Assembly (NCBI RefSeq): GCF_000046705.1
Contig: NC_005956.1
Span: 434,001 to 498,000 of the forward strand
Source of the DNA: Bartonella henselae str. Houston-1
Lineage (GTDB): Bacteria; Pseudomonadota; Alphaproteobacteria; Rhizobiales; Rhizobiaceae
Reading direction: 5' to 3'
Length of the DNA stretch: 64,000 bases
Shown here: one piece after another, positions 10,315 through 20,247 of the stretch
Layout: each line of letters starts with the position of its first letter
How positions within the stretch are numbered: position 1 is the stretch's first letter
The notes under the pieces: generated by a model
Told to the model about the DNA's origin: nothing
Seen by the model: the letters and a program-made list of their open reading frames with translations, nothing else
Databases searched by the model: none
Made by a program: the position numbers and the translations under genes

Positions 10315-11598
10315 ATGATTGAATATAATTCGATTTCTCCAGAAATTTCTTGGTATGAAGACACTTTAGAAGAGCGTCCTTCTTATCCATTTTTTGACGG
10401 ACAGAAACAGTGTGATGTAGTTATTATTGGCGGTGGATTTACCGGGCTTTCGGCTGCTTACCATCTCTCTAAGGCTGGAGTTAATGTTGTTTTGTGTGAA
10501 GCTTCGCGTTTTGGGGATGGTGCTTCAGGGCGCAATGGTGGGCAATTGGGAACAGGGCAACGACAATGGGTGGAAACTTTAGAGAAACAATATGGTTTTG
10601 AACGAAGTAAGGCGCTGTTTGATTTAGCTGAAGAAGCCAAAAGGGATATTTTGTCTTGGTGTGCGATGCCTGATTGTCAGTGTGATTTTATGGAAGGACA
10701 ACTTTCTGTGATCCATAAAAAGCGCGAGGTAATATCTTATCAACGGCATGTTGAGCTGATGCAGCGTTATGGTTATTATGATCTCTCTTTTATGGACAAG
10801 GATGAAACAGCTAAACGGCTTGGTTCGTCTTTTTATTATGGCGGTCTTTATGATGCCCATACTGGTCATATAAATCCTTTAAAGCTGGTTGTTTGGTTAG
10901 CAAAAAAAGCAAAAAATGCTGGCGCTAAACTTTATGAGAAGACAAAAGTTACTGCGGTAAATCGTAAGGGTAGCCATTGGATAGTGATAACAGAACGAGG
11001 CAAGATAATGGCTGAACATGTTTTATTGGCAACCAATGCCTATAAGCTTGGATTTCAGCGTTTTGTTGAGAAAAATATTGTTTCTATCCGCTCTTATATT
11101 GGAGCAACTGAACCATTATCAAAAGAGAGTCCCATTCTTCTGGGAGGCGAATCAGTAGATGATTCTCGTTTTATGGTTCGCTATTTTCGTAAAAGTGTTG
11201 ATAATCGCTTATTATTTGGCGGAGTAGAAAGTTATGATAATCGGCATCCCGCAGATTTAGAGGAACGTATACAAAGACAAATTGCTGAGATTTATCCTCA
11301 TCTCAAATCTATAAATCTCACGCATTGTTGGGGTGCAACGGTCGCCATCACAGTTGAGCGCATGCCTTATGTTCGCCAACTTTTACCAGGTATGATTTAT
11401 TGCGGCGGTTATTCGGGACATGGGGTTATGCTTGCTCCTTTTATGGGGAAATTATATGCTGAATGGTTAACTGGGAAGCATGAGCGTTTTGCGTATTTTC
11501 AGAGTTTAAAGATTTCATCTTTTCCAGGGGGAAAAATGCTGCGTTACCCGCTTATATTTTTCGCAATGCATTGGTTTTCTTTGATGGATCATTTTTAA
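10315..11598 (+). CDS. FAD-dependent oxidoreductase, PuuB/OrdL-like
   Basis: A DAO-superfamily flavoprotein. The dinucleotide-binding start is VVIIGGGFTGLSAAYHLSKAGVNVVLCEA (about 33-60), followed by GDGASGRNGGQLG, a segment typical of gamma-glutamylputrescine oxidase and sarcosine-oxidase-like enzymes. The C-terminal FAD contact CGGYSGHGVMLAP is present. It lies 11 bases after the PuuA-like ligase and is surely co-transcribed. The pair would oxidise a gamma-glutamylated amine to an aldehyde. The C-terminus of about 35 residues after the FAD contact is variable and hydrophobic. An aldehyde dehydrogenase would be the next step; none adjoins here. Confidence 0.85.
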   Translation: MIEYNSISPEISWYEDTLEERPSYPFFDGQKQCDVVIIGGGFTGLSAAYHLSKAGVNVVLCEASRFGDGASGRNGGQLGTGQRQWVETLEKQYGFERSKALFDLAEEAKRDILSWCAMPDCQCDFMEGQLSVIHKKREVISYQRHVELMQRYGYYDLSFMDKDETAKRLGSSFYYGGLYDAHTGHINPLKLVVWLAKKAKNAGAKLYEKTKVTAVNRKGSHWIVITERGKIMAEHVLLATNAYKLGFQRFVEKNIVSIRSYIGATEPLSKESPILLGGESVDDSRFMVRYFRKSVDNRLLFGGVESYDNRHPADLEERIQRQIAEIYPHLKSINLTHCWGATVAITVERMPYVRQLLPGMIYCGGYSGHGVMLAPFMGKLYAEWLTGKHERFAYFQSLKISSFPGGKMLRYPLIFFAMHWFSLMDHF

Positions 11599-11714
11599 CG
11601 GACATCATTTAAAATGAAGGAAATTAATGGCTTGTTTAGCGTTTGTCTGCTTTAATGATAAGCTTCTATAAATTGTTTAATCTTTTATAATTGAATAGAA
11701 AGAGAGACGAGTTC

Positions 11715-13190
11715 ATGGTGAGTAAAATTATTCCAGTCTCTCCCTTTGACTGTATTGTGTTTGGTGGCAATGGTGATTTAGCAGCACGCAAACTTATACC
11801 TGCTTTATACCATTGTCAGTGTGTTGGGCAATTGAGCGAGCCAACACGTATTATTGGAGTTTCGCGCTCTTCTTTGAGTGGTGAAGAGTATCAAAATTTT
11901 GTTCGTGCTTCTTTAGAAAAATATGTTCATCCAAAAGATCTCAATCGAATTGAACTCAATCGTTTTCTTGCGCGTTTAACCTATATTTCTGTTGATATTA
12001 CATCAAATCGAGGGTGGAGAGATCTCGCTTTACCGCTCTCAGAAGATCCATCTGATATTCGAGTTTTTTATTTAGCAGTTGGTTCATCCCTTTTTGGTGA
12101 TATTGCGATGAGATTGGGACAAAATGGTTTAGTAACGCAAAAAACACGAATTATTATTGAAAAACCTATTGGTTGTAATGTAAAAACAGCGGTTCAGCTC
12201 AATGATACATTTGCAAGCGTATTTGATGAAGATCAGATTTTTCGCATTGACCATTATCTGGGCAAGGAGACCGTTCAAAATTTGATGGCATTGCGGTTTG
12301 TTAATACACTTTATGAGCCGTTATGGAACTCCAATTATATTGATCATGTACAGATAACGGTGGCTGAATCTTTAGGATTGGAAGGGCGTATAGAATATTA
12401 TGAGAGTGCAGGTGCACTGCGTGATATGGTACAAAATCATATGCTGCAATTGCTCTGTTTGGTTGCTATGGAAGTACCATTTACCAATAGTGCGAATGCT
12501 GTGCGTGATGAAAAACTGAAAGTTTTGCATTCTTTAATGCCTCTCGATGTTCGTAATGTAGAGCAATATACTGTACGTGGGCAGTATCTTTCTGGTATAT
12601 TGGATGATGTTTGTGTAAAATCTTATCTTGATGATTTGGGGAAAGAAGTTAGTAGGAGCGAAACATTTGTGGCGCTTAAAATTAAGGTTGATAATTGGCG
12701 GTGGGCAGATACGCCTTTTTATTTGCGAACAGGTAAACGCATGTCCACGCGGATGTCTGAAATTGTTATCGTTTTCAAACCCATTCCCCATAATATTTTT
12801 GAGACGGATTCAAATGAAATTTTTTCTAATCGGCTCGTCATTCGTCTCCAGCCTGATGAAGGCGTAAAACAATGGTTGATGATTAAGGATCCAGGTCCTG
12901 GTGGTATACGATTTCGTCATATTCCATTGGATATGAGTTTTGCGTCTACATTTTCTCAGCGTAATCCTGATGCTTATGAACGCTTATTAATGGATGTTAT
13001 TCGCGGAGATCAAACACTCTTTATGCGTCGTGATGAAGTTGAAGCTGCTTGGCGTTGGATTGATCCAATTCTAGAGGGATGGGAAGCCATAAAGCAGCCT
13101 GTTCATGGTTATAGCGCTGGCTCATGGGGACCATCTGCTTCGAAACTTTTGATGGAACGTGATGGGCGTATATGGAACAATTTGGTTTAG
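11715..13190 (+). CDS. zwf: Glucose-6-phosphate 1-dehydrogenase
   Basis: Zwf oxidises glucose-6-phosphate to 6-phosphogluconolactone and yields NADPH. The Rossmann start FGGNGDLAARKLIPALY replaces the more usual GASGDL with GGNGDL. The active-site signature RIDHYLGKE with its catalytic His is near 177-185, followed by the substrate-binding segment ending in FYLRTGKR. The start is the ATG at 11715, preceded by AAAGAGAGACGAG; a TTG at 11691 is less likely. It leads a zwf-pgl-edd cluster, with pgl starting 10 bases after its stop, so the three enzymes commit sugar phosphate to the Entner-Doudoroff route or to pentose phosphate. Confidence 0.97.
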   Translation: MVSKIIPVSPFDCIVFGGNGDLAARKLIPALYHCQCVGQLSEPTRIIGVSRSSLSGEEYQNFVRASLEKYVHPKDLNRIELNRFLARLTYISVDITSNRGWRDLALPLSEDPSDIRVFYLAVGSSLFGDIAMRLGQNGLVTQKTRIIIEKPIGCNVKTAVQLNDTFASVFDEDQIFRIDHYLGKETVQNLMALRFVNTLYEPLWNSNYIDHVQITVAESLGLEGRIEYYESAGALRDMVQNHMLQLLCLVAMEVPFTNSANAVRDEKLKVLHSLMPLDVRNVEQYTVRGQYLSGILDDVCVKSYLDDLGKEVSRSETFVALKIKVDNWRWADTPFYLRTGKRMSTRMSEIVIVFKPIPHNIFETDSNEIFSNRLVIRLQPDEGVKQWLMIKDPGPGGIRFRHIPLDMSFASTFSQRNPDAYERLLMDVIRGDQTLFMRRDEVEAAWRWIDPILEGWEAIKQPVHGYSAGSWGPSASKLLMERDGRIWNNLV

Positions 13191-13200
13191 AGCGATAAAT

Positions 13201-13959
13201 ATGTATGGAATAAATATCGACCATTTAGATTTTGCAACACCCACTGCTCTTGCTTTAGCATTAGCTGATCGAGTCGCCGCAGAGCTTAGCGTGTCTGTTC
13301 TTGAGCGTAAGCGAGCGATTTTGGCAGTTTCTGGTGGTAAAACACCAGAATTGTTTTTTCATTATTTGTCAAAAGCTGATATTGATTGGGAAAATATCAT
13401 CATTACTTTGGTTGATGAACGTTTTGTACCTGTTCATCATGAGCGTTCAAATGAACATGTCGTGAGACGCTATTTGTTACAAAATTTTGCCGCTAAAGCG
13501 CGTTTTGTAGGGCTTTATCAAAAGGCAATTACGGTTGAACTTGCCGCTTTTTCAGCAGCTAGTCGTGTCAATACTTTGCCTAGACCATTTGATGTGGTTG
13601 TTTTAGGAATGGGGGTGGATGGACATACTGCTTCTTTTTTTCCTGATGCTGATCGCTTGAAACAAGCACTTGATCTTCAAACGCAAGCACTTGTTTTACC
13701 ACTTTATGCGAAGAGTGCTCTTGAGCCAAGACTCACGCTGACTTTACCAGTTATAATGCAATCTCGTTGCATTATTCTCCATTTTGAAGGTTTTCAGAAA
13801 CGCGATTGTTTTGAAGTAGTTTGTCAGAATGGATCTGAAATGGAAATGCCTGTTCGAGCGGTTTTACGCAATGCTCATCATCTTGTTCAGGTTTATTGGT
13901 CGCCTAAAGAAAATGAAATAAGTGAAGCAGAACATAAGACGAGTAAAGTAGATACGTAG
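13201..13959 (+). CDS. pgl: 6-phosphogluconolactonase
   Basis: Pgl hydrolyses the lactone made by Zwf to 6-phosphogluconate. The 252-residue protein has the SGGKTPELFFHYLS substrate-phosphate loop, VDERFVP, the HERSNEHVVRRYLL segment, and LGMGVDGHTASFFPDA with the conserved His. The start at 13201 leaves a 10-base gap after zwf; an ATG at 13159 would overlap the end of zwf and adds residues not typical of the family. The last dozen residues are charged and variable. Confidence 0.96.
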   Translation: MYGINIDHLDFATPTALALALADRVAAELSVSVLERKRAILAVSGGKTPELFFHYLSKADIDWENIIITLVDERFVPVHHERSNEHVVRRYLLQNFAAKARFVGLYQKAITVELAAFSAASRVNTLPRPFDVVVLGMGVDGHTASFFPDADRLKQALDLQTQALVLPLYAKSALEPRLTLTLPVIMQSRCIILHFEGFQKRDCFEVVCQNGSEMEMPVRAVLRNAHHLVQVYWSPKENEISEAEHKTSKVDT

Positions 13960-14005
13960 TCCTTCTAACTCATGATGGGATGCGTAAATGAAAGGGGGAA
14001 TAAAC

Positions 14006-15829
14006 ATGGCACTTTCAAAGACAATTGCTACGGTTACGCGAAGAATTTGTGAACGTTCTGCTCCGACGCGGGAAATTTATCTAGACCGTATTGCAAAAGC
14101 GCAGGCAAATCATCCGAAGCGGAGTTTTTTAGGATGTGCCAATCAAGCCCATGGTTTTGCGGCATGTGGTTCAATAGATAAAAAGCGTTTGAAGCGTAAT
14201 ATCGTTGGGAATATTGGTATTATTACTGCATATAATGATATACTTTCGGCCCATCAACCTTTTGAGAGTTTTCCTCACTTAATTAAAGAGACAGCCCGTA
14301 TGTTTGGTGGTGTGGCACAAGTGGCAGGTGGTGTGCCTGCGATGTGTGATGGTGTCACACAAGGGAATACAGGAATGGAGCTTTCCCTTTTTTCGCGTGA
14401 CGTGATTGCCATGGCGACAGCTATAGGTTTATCACACGATATGTTTGATGCGGCACTCTATCTCGGGGTTTGTGATAAAATCGTACCTGGTTTGGTGATT
14501 GGTGCACTAACATTTGGCCATTTACCAGGAATTTTTGTTCCAGCTGGTCCCATGACAAGTGGTCAAGGCAATGACGAAAAAGCGAAGATACGCCAGCTTT
14601 ATGCAGAAAATAAGATAGATCGTCAAACATTGCTGGAATCGGAAGCTCGTTCTTATCATGGGCCAGGAACATGTACATTTTATGGAACGGCTAACTCAAA
14701 TCAGGTGATACTGGAGATGATGGGGCTTCACATGCCCGGAAGCTCTTTTATCAATGCGAATACACCGTTGCGTGATGCCTTAACAAAGGAAGCCACGAAG
14801 CGTGTACTTGAAATGATCGCTCTTGGCGATAGTTACAGTCCAATTGGGTTGATAGTGGATGAGCGCTCTTTTGTGAACGCTGTTGTAGGCTTGAATGCAA
14901 CAGGAGGATCTACTAATCATGCAATTCATTTAATTGCTATGGCTGCTGCTGCGGGTATTCTATTGACATGGCATGATATTGCAGAAATTTCGTCAGTCGT
15001 GCCTCTTTTAGCACGAATTTACCCCAATGGTTTGGCTGATATCAATCATTTTCACGCAGCTGGTGGTATGGGATTTGTTATCCGCGAATTGATTGAGGCA
15101 GGTTTAGTTCATGAAGATGTTTGTACAGTTTTTGGTAAAGATCTCAATGCTTATGCAATTGAAGCAAAGCTTTGCAATGATGACAATGTAGTGCGCGAGC
15201 CTGCTTTAAATGAAAGTGCTAATCATAAAGTATTAACAGGATGGAGAAAGCCATTTCAGTCTGATGGTGGTATTCGTATTTTATTGGGAGACTTAGGCAC
15301 AGCTATTATGAAAGTTTCATCCGTCAAATCAGAGTATTGGCGGATTGAAGCTCCAGTTCTTGTCTTTAATGATCAAGAAGAACTGCAAGAGGCTTTTAAA
15401 GCGGGGGTGTTGAATGATAAAGACTTTATTGCTGTCATTCGTTACCAAGGGCCAAAAGCTAATGGTATGCCAGAGCTTCATAAATTAACGACAATTTTAG
15501 GTGTTTTACAAGATCGTGGTCAAAAGGTGGCATTGGTAACGGATGGTCGTATGTCCGGTGCATCAGGAAAAATTCCTGCTGCAATTCATGTGACACCAGA
15601 AGCTTTGGATGATGGTCCGATTGCGCGTTTGCAGAATGGTGACGTCGTTTGTCTTGATGCTCATGTGGGTAAGTTAGCTATTTTAGAAGATAAGGTAGAA
15701 TTTAATGCACGAAAAATCACCCTTCCTGACCTTTCAAAGAATGAATATGGCGTTGGACGCGAACTTTTTCGTATTTTTCGTCACTCCGTTAATCGTGCAG
15801 ATCAAGGAGCATCTGTTCTTATAGCATGA
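14006..15829 (+). CDS. edd: Phosphogluconate dehydratase
   Basis: Edd removes water from 6-phosphogluconate to give KDPG, the defining Entner-Doudoroff step. It belongs to the IlvD/Edd family of iron-sulphur dehydratases. Visible features are the long N-terminal arm specific to Edd, GGVPAMCDGVTQGNTGMELSL with a cluster-ligand Cys, CDKIVPG, SYHGPGTCTFYGTANSNQ, and the C-terminal VTDGRMSGASGKIPAAIHVTPEA. The ATG at 14006 is preferred because AAAGGGGG lies between it and an earlier ATG at 13988. At 607 residues it matches the family. The partner aldolase gene eda is not in this window. Confidence 0.96.
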   Translation: MALSKTIATVTRRICERSAPTREIYLDRIAKAQANHPKRSFLGCANQAHGFAACGSIDKKRLKRNIVGNIGIITAYNDILSAHQPFESFPHLIKETARMFGGVAQVAGGVPAMCDGVTQGNTGMELSLFSRDVIAMATAIGLSHDMFDAALYLGVCDKIVPGLVIGALTFGHLPGIFVPAGPMTSGQGNDEKAKIRQLYAENKIDRQTLLESEARSYHGPGTCTFYGTANSNQVILEMMGLHMPGSSFINANTPLRDALTKEATKRVLEMIALGDSYSPIGLIVDERSFVNAVVGLNATGGSTNHAIHLIAMAAAAGILLTWHDIAEISSVVPLLARIYPNGLADINHFHAAGGMGFVIRELIEAGLVHEDVCTVFGKDLNAYAIEAKLCNDDNVVREPALNESANHKVLTGWRKPFQSDGGIRILLGDLGTAIMKVSSVKSEYWRIEAPVLVFNDQEELQEAFKAGVLNDKDFIAVIRYQGPKANGMPELHKLTTILGVLQDRGQKVALVTDGRMSGASGKIPAAIHVTPEALDDGPIARLQNGDVVCLDAHVGKLAILEDKVEFNARKITLPDLSKNEYGVGRELFRIFRHSVNRADQGASVLIA

Positions 15830-15885
15830 GTAAAGAGCGAAAAGTAGATAAAGTAATGCATATGCAATGAAAGTGCATAAAATCC

Positions 15886-16785
15886 TTAGAATTTTGGTAT
15901 GGGCAGATTATGTAATCGAGCCGCAGCTTTGAGCGTATTAACCATCAGCATAGCGATTGTCATTGGTCCGACTCCTCCTGGAACAGGGGTGATTGCGGCA
16001 GCTTTTTCTTTTATTTCTTCAAAATCGACATCACCAACAAGACGCGTCTTTCCCACACCTTTCTCTGGTGCTGCAATGCGGTTAATGCCCACGTCAATAA
16101 TAATGGCCCCATTTTTAACCCAGTCTTTTTTAATCATTTGTGGGCGACCTATAGCTGTTACTAAGATATCAGCGCTACGACATACGTCATCAAGATCACG
16201 AGTACGACTATGAGCGATTGTTACAGTGGCATTTGCTGCTGTTAAGAGGGCGGCCATAGGTTTGCCAACAATATTTGAGCGTCCAACAACAACAGCATCA
16301 AGACCAGATAAGTCTTGTCCACATTGTTGTTCAATCATCATCATGGCACCAGCTGGTGTGCAGGGAATGATAGCATCTTCAAGTGCATTTGCTGCGAGTT
16401 TTCCTATATTGATATAATGAAAACCATCAACATCTTTTTGGAAAGCGATGGCTTGTGTTATGCGGTTTGTATTAATATGATCAGGGAGGGGAAGTTGTAC
16501 CAAAATACCGTGGATTTGGGGATCGGAATTTAATGTTGCGATGAGGTGAAGGAGTTCTTTTTCCTGTGTTTCTTTTGAAATCATATGCTTGATTGAAAAA
16601 AAACCACATTCTTCGGCTTTTTTGCTTTTTGACGTGACATATACCTGACTTGCTGGGTCGTTTCCAACAATGATGACAGCGATACCAGGTTGTATCTTAT
16701 AGTTGTTGCGCAATTTAGTTGTTTCAGCCTTAACTTTCATAATAATTTTTTCAGCGAGCTTTTTTCCGTCAATAATATTGTTCAT
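15886..16785 (-). CDS. folD: Bifunctional methylenetetrahydrofolate dehydrogenase/methenyltetrahydrofolate cyclohydrolase
   Basis: FolD interconverts 5,10-methylene- and 10-formyl-tetrahydrofolate with NADP and so supplies one-carbon units for purines and formyl-methionine. The 299-residue protein shows the [14 protein letters not shown] segment with the catalytic Lys, the [10 protein letters not shown] motif, [23 protein letters not shown] of the NADP site, and the closing [15 protein letters not shown] signature. It is transcribed toward edd, with only 56 bases between the two stops. The upstream spacer separates it from the divergent asmA-like gene. Confidence 0.97.
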   Translation of the reverse strand: MNNIIDGKKLAEKIIMKVKAETTKLRNNYKIQPGIAVIIVGNDPASQVYVTSKSKKAEECGFFSIKHMISKETQEKELLHLIATLNSDPQIHGILVQLPLPDHINTNRITQAIAFQKDVDGFHYINIGKLAANALEDAIIPCTPAGAMMMIEQQCGQDLSGLDAVVVGRSNIVGKPMAALLTAANATVTIAHSRTRDLDDVCRSADILVTAIGRPQMIKKDWVKNGAIIIDVGINRIAAPEKGVGKTRLVGDVDFEEIKEKAAAITPVPGGVGPMTIAMLMVNTLKAAARLHNLPIPKF

Positions 16786-17105
16786 AGGAACGATCCTTTC
16801 ATGAGGCCTATTTGTTTTGTTTGTAAAGCATTTGCTGACGATACAATAGAGCTTTGTAGCAGTATTAATCTGGGAATGCTAAGGATGGTTTGAGAATGTT
16901 ATATATTTTTTGGTTTTCGAGAGATTTTAGAATAATTGCTTTGTTAAGCAGCAGCAACATTGCCGTTTCAATAAACTTTGGATAAGAACAAGAATAATAC
17001 AATTATTAAATAAGTATGACGGATTTTAAGATTATAAGAACTTTTTTAACGATAATTAAGATGTGCTTTTAATCTGTTATAGGGGCAAAAGTATAGAGGA
17101 AGATT
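16786..17105. promoter_or_regulatory. Divergent spacer between folD and the AsmA-like gene
   Basis: A 320-base AT-rich spacer expected to hold two promoters. I see no open frame, strong inverted repeat or recognised riboswitch in it. Confidence 0.3.
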
Positions 17106-18980
17106 GTGCGCGCCAGAATAATAAAATTTTTGAGCGGAATTTTTATTACAATTGTTGTTTTATTTGAAGTTGGTATTCTCATTTTACCTTATCTTGTGTC
17201 GACAGATACGATTCGTATTCGTTTAGCGCAGGATTTGAGTGTGTGGACAGGCTATAATGTGGAATTGCGTGATCCACCGCGGTTGAATATTTTTCCTTAT
17301 CCTAAAGCATATCTTTCCGGTATTACTTTAATATCAAAAATGAATAATGCTGCACCACTCATGGAAGCTGAATCAATAGAAGTTGATCTTTCTTTGGTGG
17401 ATCTTCTTTCGGGACATATTTCTTTTTCAGAGACACGAATTGTGCGTCCTCAATTTGTTATGGAAAAGCCTGTTAAAACAGTAGCGGATTTTTTTGCTAG
17501 ATTTTCGCGTTCACGAGGTGCATTAGGATTAGCAATACGCAATGCTCGTGAAATATTAAAACATAACCCTGATAAGCCAGATACAAAGCGTCTTTTGAAG
17601 CAGCCTTTTGGGCGGATTGTTATTGAAAATGGCATTCTCGTATATCATGATAGTATTTCGGGTATAGCAGAAAAAATAACGGGATTAAATGCTGTTTTAG
17701 ATTGGCCAGAGTCCACGCAGGAAGCGCGATTTCATGCAGATGCTCGTTGGCGCGGAGAATTGACAAAATTATCAATTAATGCCGATCAAGCGTTGCTGCT
17801 TTTAGCAGGAGGGAAAAGCCAGGTTAAGGCAAGTCTCAATTCTGTGCGCGGTGGTATAACCTTTATAGGACAGGCACGGTTCTCTGAATACTATGTTTTT
17901 GACGGAAAAGTATCGATGCGTTCTCCGGGTTGGAATCAGACATTGGCCTGGATTGGAGACAATCAATTTTGGGGGCATCAATTAAAAGAACCTATTGTAT
18001 GGGAGTCTCGCTTTGTAGCACAGCCAATGCATATCCAAATGGATAATGTTGCATTTACGATGGGTACGGCAAATGCACGTGGAGCTTTAGAAGTTGATTT
18101 TCAGGACTATGTACCAATTATAATTGGATCTTTAGCATTTGATAATCTAGATTTTGACCTTTTAAGGTCAGTGTTTTCTTCAGTTAAAGAGAAGAATCAA
18201 TTCCTTGATATGGCAGATCGTATTGGGGTAGATGTACGGCTTTCTGCACCACAAGCAAAAGTGGGAAATGTTGTATTGACTGATTTAGCTGCTGCCATAC
18301 AAATAAAAAATGGGCATGGCATTTTTGATCTTGGACATGCTAACGTTTTTGGTGGAGCACTTCAAAGCAATATTCAAATAACATCAGTTGGTCAGAAAAT
18401 GCAACTTGAAGGACGCGTTTCAGGGACTTCCATTGATACCAAAGTTGCTGCAGAGGTGCTAGGAATACGCCCATTTGCACAGTCCAAAACCAATTTTATC
18501 ATGACAGTAAAGACCCTTGCCAGTTCTTGGTCGGAAATTTTTGCGAAAATGCAGGGTGAATTAACACTGAATATGTTTTCTGGACGGCTGTTAGGATATG
18601 ATTTGAATGATTTGCCGACAAGGCTTTTTAAAAAGGAACAATTTCTTTTAGTGAATCATGATTCCTTATCCACAATCTTTAACCGTTGGGATATTCAAAC
18701 AAGATTTTCAGATGGCACAATTACTGTGATCGAATCATTGATGCATACGGCGGATTGGAGCTTATCCATTCAGGGAGCAATTGCAGCATCAATTGCTCAA
18801 GATCAACAGAATGAATTGATATTACAAGCACAATTACGAAAAAATAATATTTCAGAAACTTTATGTAGAGATGTCGAATGTCTTGCGAACAGTCTTGCGT
18901 GGCCTTTTTCTTTTTCTCTTAGCTCTAAAGGACAGGAGCATGGCAATTTTTGGGTTAAAAAAGACATTGATACGGATTGA
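17106..18980 (+). CDS. AsmA family protein
   Basis: AsmA-like proteins are anchored in the inner membrane and extend a long beta-rich groove into the periplasm, where relatives move phospholipid toward the outer membrane. The 624-residue protein starts with a basic tail and one hydrophobic anchor (FLSGIFITIVVLFEVGILILPYLV, about 8-31). The AsmA signature follows: RIRLAQDLSVWTGYNVELRDPPRLNIFPYPKAYLSGITL. The remainder alternates beta-type segments, and the C-terminal domain (about 400-560) resembles the AsmA C-terminal repeat (GVDVRLSAPQAKVGNVVL, FGGALQSNIQI). The start is GTG at 17106 with AGAGGAAG upstream. It stands alone. Confidence 0.88.
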   Translation: MRARIIKFLSGIFITIVVLFEVGILILPYLVSTDTIRIRLAQDLSVWTGYNVELRDPPRLNIFPYPKAYLSGITLISKMNNAAPLMEAESIEVDLSLVDLLSGHISFSETRIVRPQFVMEKPVKTVADFFARFSRSRGALGLAIRNAREILKHNPDKPDTKRLLKQPFGRIVIENGILVYHDSISGIAEKITGLNAVLDWPESTQEARFHADARWRGELTKLSINADQALLLLAGGKSQVKASLNSVRGGITFIGQARFSEYYVFDGKVSMRSPGWNQTLAWIGDNQFWGHQLKEPIVWESRFVAQPMHIQMDNVAFTMGTANARGALEVDFQDYVPIIIGSLAFDNLDFDLLRSVFSSVKEKNQFLDMADRIGVDVRLSAPQAKVGNVVLTDLAAAIQIKNGHGIFDLGHANVFGGALQSNIQITSVGQKMQLEGRVSGTSIDTKVAAEVLGIRPFAQSKTNFIMTVKTLASSWSEIFAKMQGELTLNMFSGRLLGYDLNDLPTRLFKKEQFLLVNHDSLSTIFNRWDIQTRFSDGTITVIESLMHTADWSLSIQGAIAASIAQDQQNELILQAQLRKNNISETLCRDVECLANSLAWPFSFSLSSKGQEHGNFWVKKDIDTD

Positions 18981-19084
18981 TCATTGTTTTTCATTATGAG
19001 CAGCTATTTTAGAAACTTACTGAAAACATTATGTGCATATAATATGAATATAAATTTCTGAAAATATTTAGCATATGCTTATGC

Positions 19085-19228
19085 TTATTGAATTTGAGAT
19101 GAGATGCCATAACCATCTTCGGTTATTGTGCGCTTCCCATCTGCTCCAACAGAGCCAATTCCTACAGTAATGAGAATAAAGGCGAAGAGGGTTATAATAG
19201 TAATAACCGTGGCTTTTTTAGCAGACAT
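19085..19228 (-). CDS. Small single-pass membrane protein, 47 residues
   Basis: A short gene with a strong ribosome site (GGAGGGAAAAT before ATG). The peptide has a basic N-terminus (MSAKKA), one hydrophobic helix (TVITIITLFAFILITVGIGSV, about 7-27), and a polar tail ending GYGISSQIQ. A longer frame upstream from 19300 would add unlikely residues. I recognise no family. It lies between the AsmA-like gene and rsmE, on the opposite strand to both. Confidence 0.6.
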   Translation of the reverse strand: MSAKKATVITIITLFAFILITVGIGSVGADGKRTITEDGYGISSQIQ

Positions 19229-19435
19229 ATTTTCCCTCCAATCATGTAAATGCAATGGTAATGGTTGTATTATTACAAATCTGTATAAAAGCAGAATCAC
19301 CTAGTATTCTCTTTGTTCCCACTCTTATCTTATAAATGTAAAAAAACTTTATAGTTTTATAGATGTAATTTTGTCTTTTTGTTATATATTTTCTTCATTT
19401 TTTCAACGATCATAGTGAGTTTGGCACAATTTTTT

Positions 19436-20179
19436 ATGCGTATAAATTATAAACTTAAAAGATTATTTATTCGACAGCCACTTGTCATAAATGAAAAAAT
19501 AAAGATAGAAGGACCGCAAGCTTTTTATATTGTACATGTTCTGCGTATGCAAGAAGGAGCAGAAATTTTACTTTTTAATGGACAGGATGGTGAATGGCTT
19601 GCTAAACTTATCACCATTAAGAAAAAGTTTGTTGTAGTTCAGCTTATCCATCAAGAAAGATTTCAAACAGCGCTTTCAAATCTCATTTACTGTTTTGCTC
19701 CACTCAAAACCGCGCGTTTGGATTACATGGTGCAAAAAGCTGTAGAAATGGGGGTATCAGTTTTGCAGCCTGTTATAACGCATCACACACAAGTTACGCG
19801 TATCAATATGGCGCGTATGGAGTCTAATGTTGTTGAGGCTTCTGAACAGTGTGGCATTTTATCTTTGCCAGAATGTGTACCTGCTGTGTCGTTAGCGGAG
19901 CTTTTAGCACGTTGGGATGAAACACAACCTTTGTTCTTTTGTGATGAGACCCACAAATCGCATAATCCATTACCTCTTTTTAAAAAACGTGAAATGCTGG
20001 CGCCGGGTATTCTCATTGGACCAGAAGGTGGCTTTAGTCAAGAAGAGCGAAGCTTTTTAAAAAAACATCCTTTTGTAATTTCGATACCATTAGGTCCGCG
20101 TATTTTACGCGCCGACACTGCAGCTGTTGCTGCTTTGGCTCTTTTGAATGCTACGATAGGGGATTGGTCAATTGATTGA
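19436..20179 (+). CDS. rsmE: 16S rRNA (uracil-1498-N3)-methyltransferase
   Basis: RsmE methylates U1498 in helix 44 of 16S rRNA with S-adenosylmethionine. It has a PUA-like N-terminal domain (RLFIRQPL...HVLRMQEGAEILLFNGQDGEW) and a SPOUT knot. The knot motifs are KTARLDYMVQKAVEMGV, QSEQCG-like EASEQCGI, LIGPEGGFSQEE, and LGPRILRADTAAVAAL. The ATG at 19436 gives 247 residues, typical for the family; the frame is open further upstream, but that part is hydrophobic and foreign to RsmE. It precedes gshA by 68 bases, as in related genomes. Confidence 0.93.
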   Translation: MRINYKLKRLFIRQPLVINEKIKIEGPQAFYIVHVLRMQEGAEILLFNGQDGEWLAKLITIKKKFVVVQLIHQERFQTALSNLIYCFAPLKTARLDYMVQKAVEMGVSVLQPVITHHTQVTRINMARMESNVVEASEQCGILSLPECVPAVSLAELLARWDETQPLFFCDETHKSHNPLPLFKKREMLAPGILIGPEGGFSQEERSFLKKHPFVISIPLGPRILRADTAAVAALALLNATIGDWSID

Positions 20180-20247
20180 GAAATCTGTAAAATTATTTTA
20201 AACGATTCCTGTAAAATGATGGAACTAATGGTAGGATACAATAAGTT

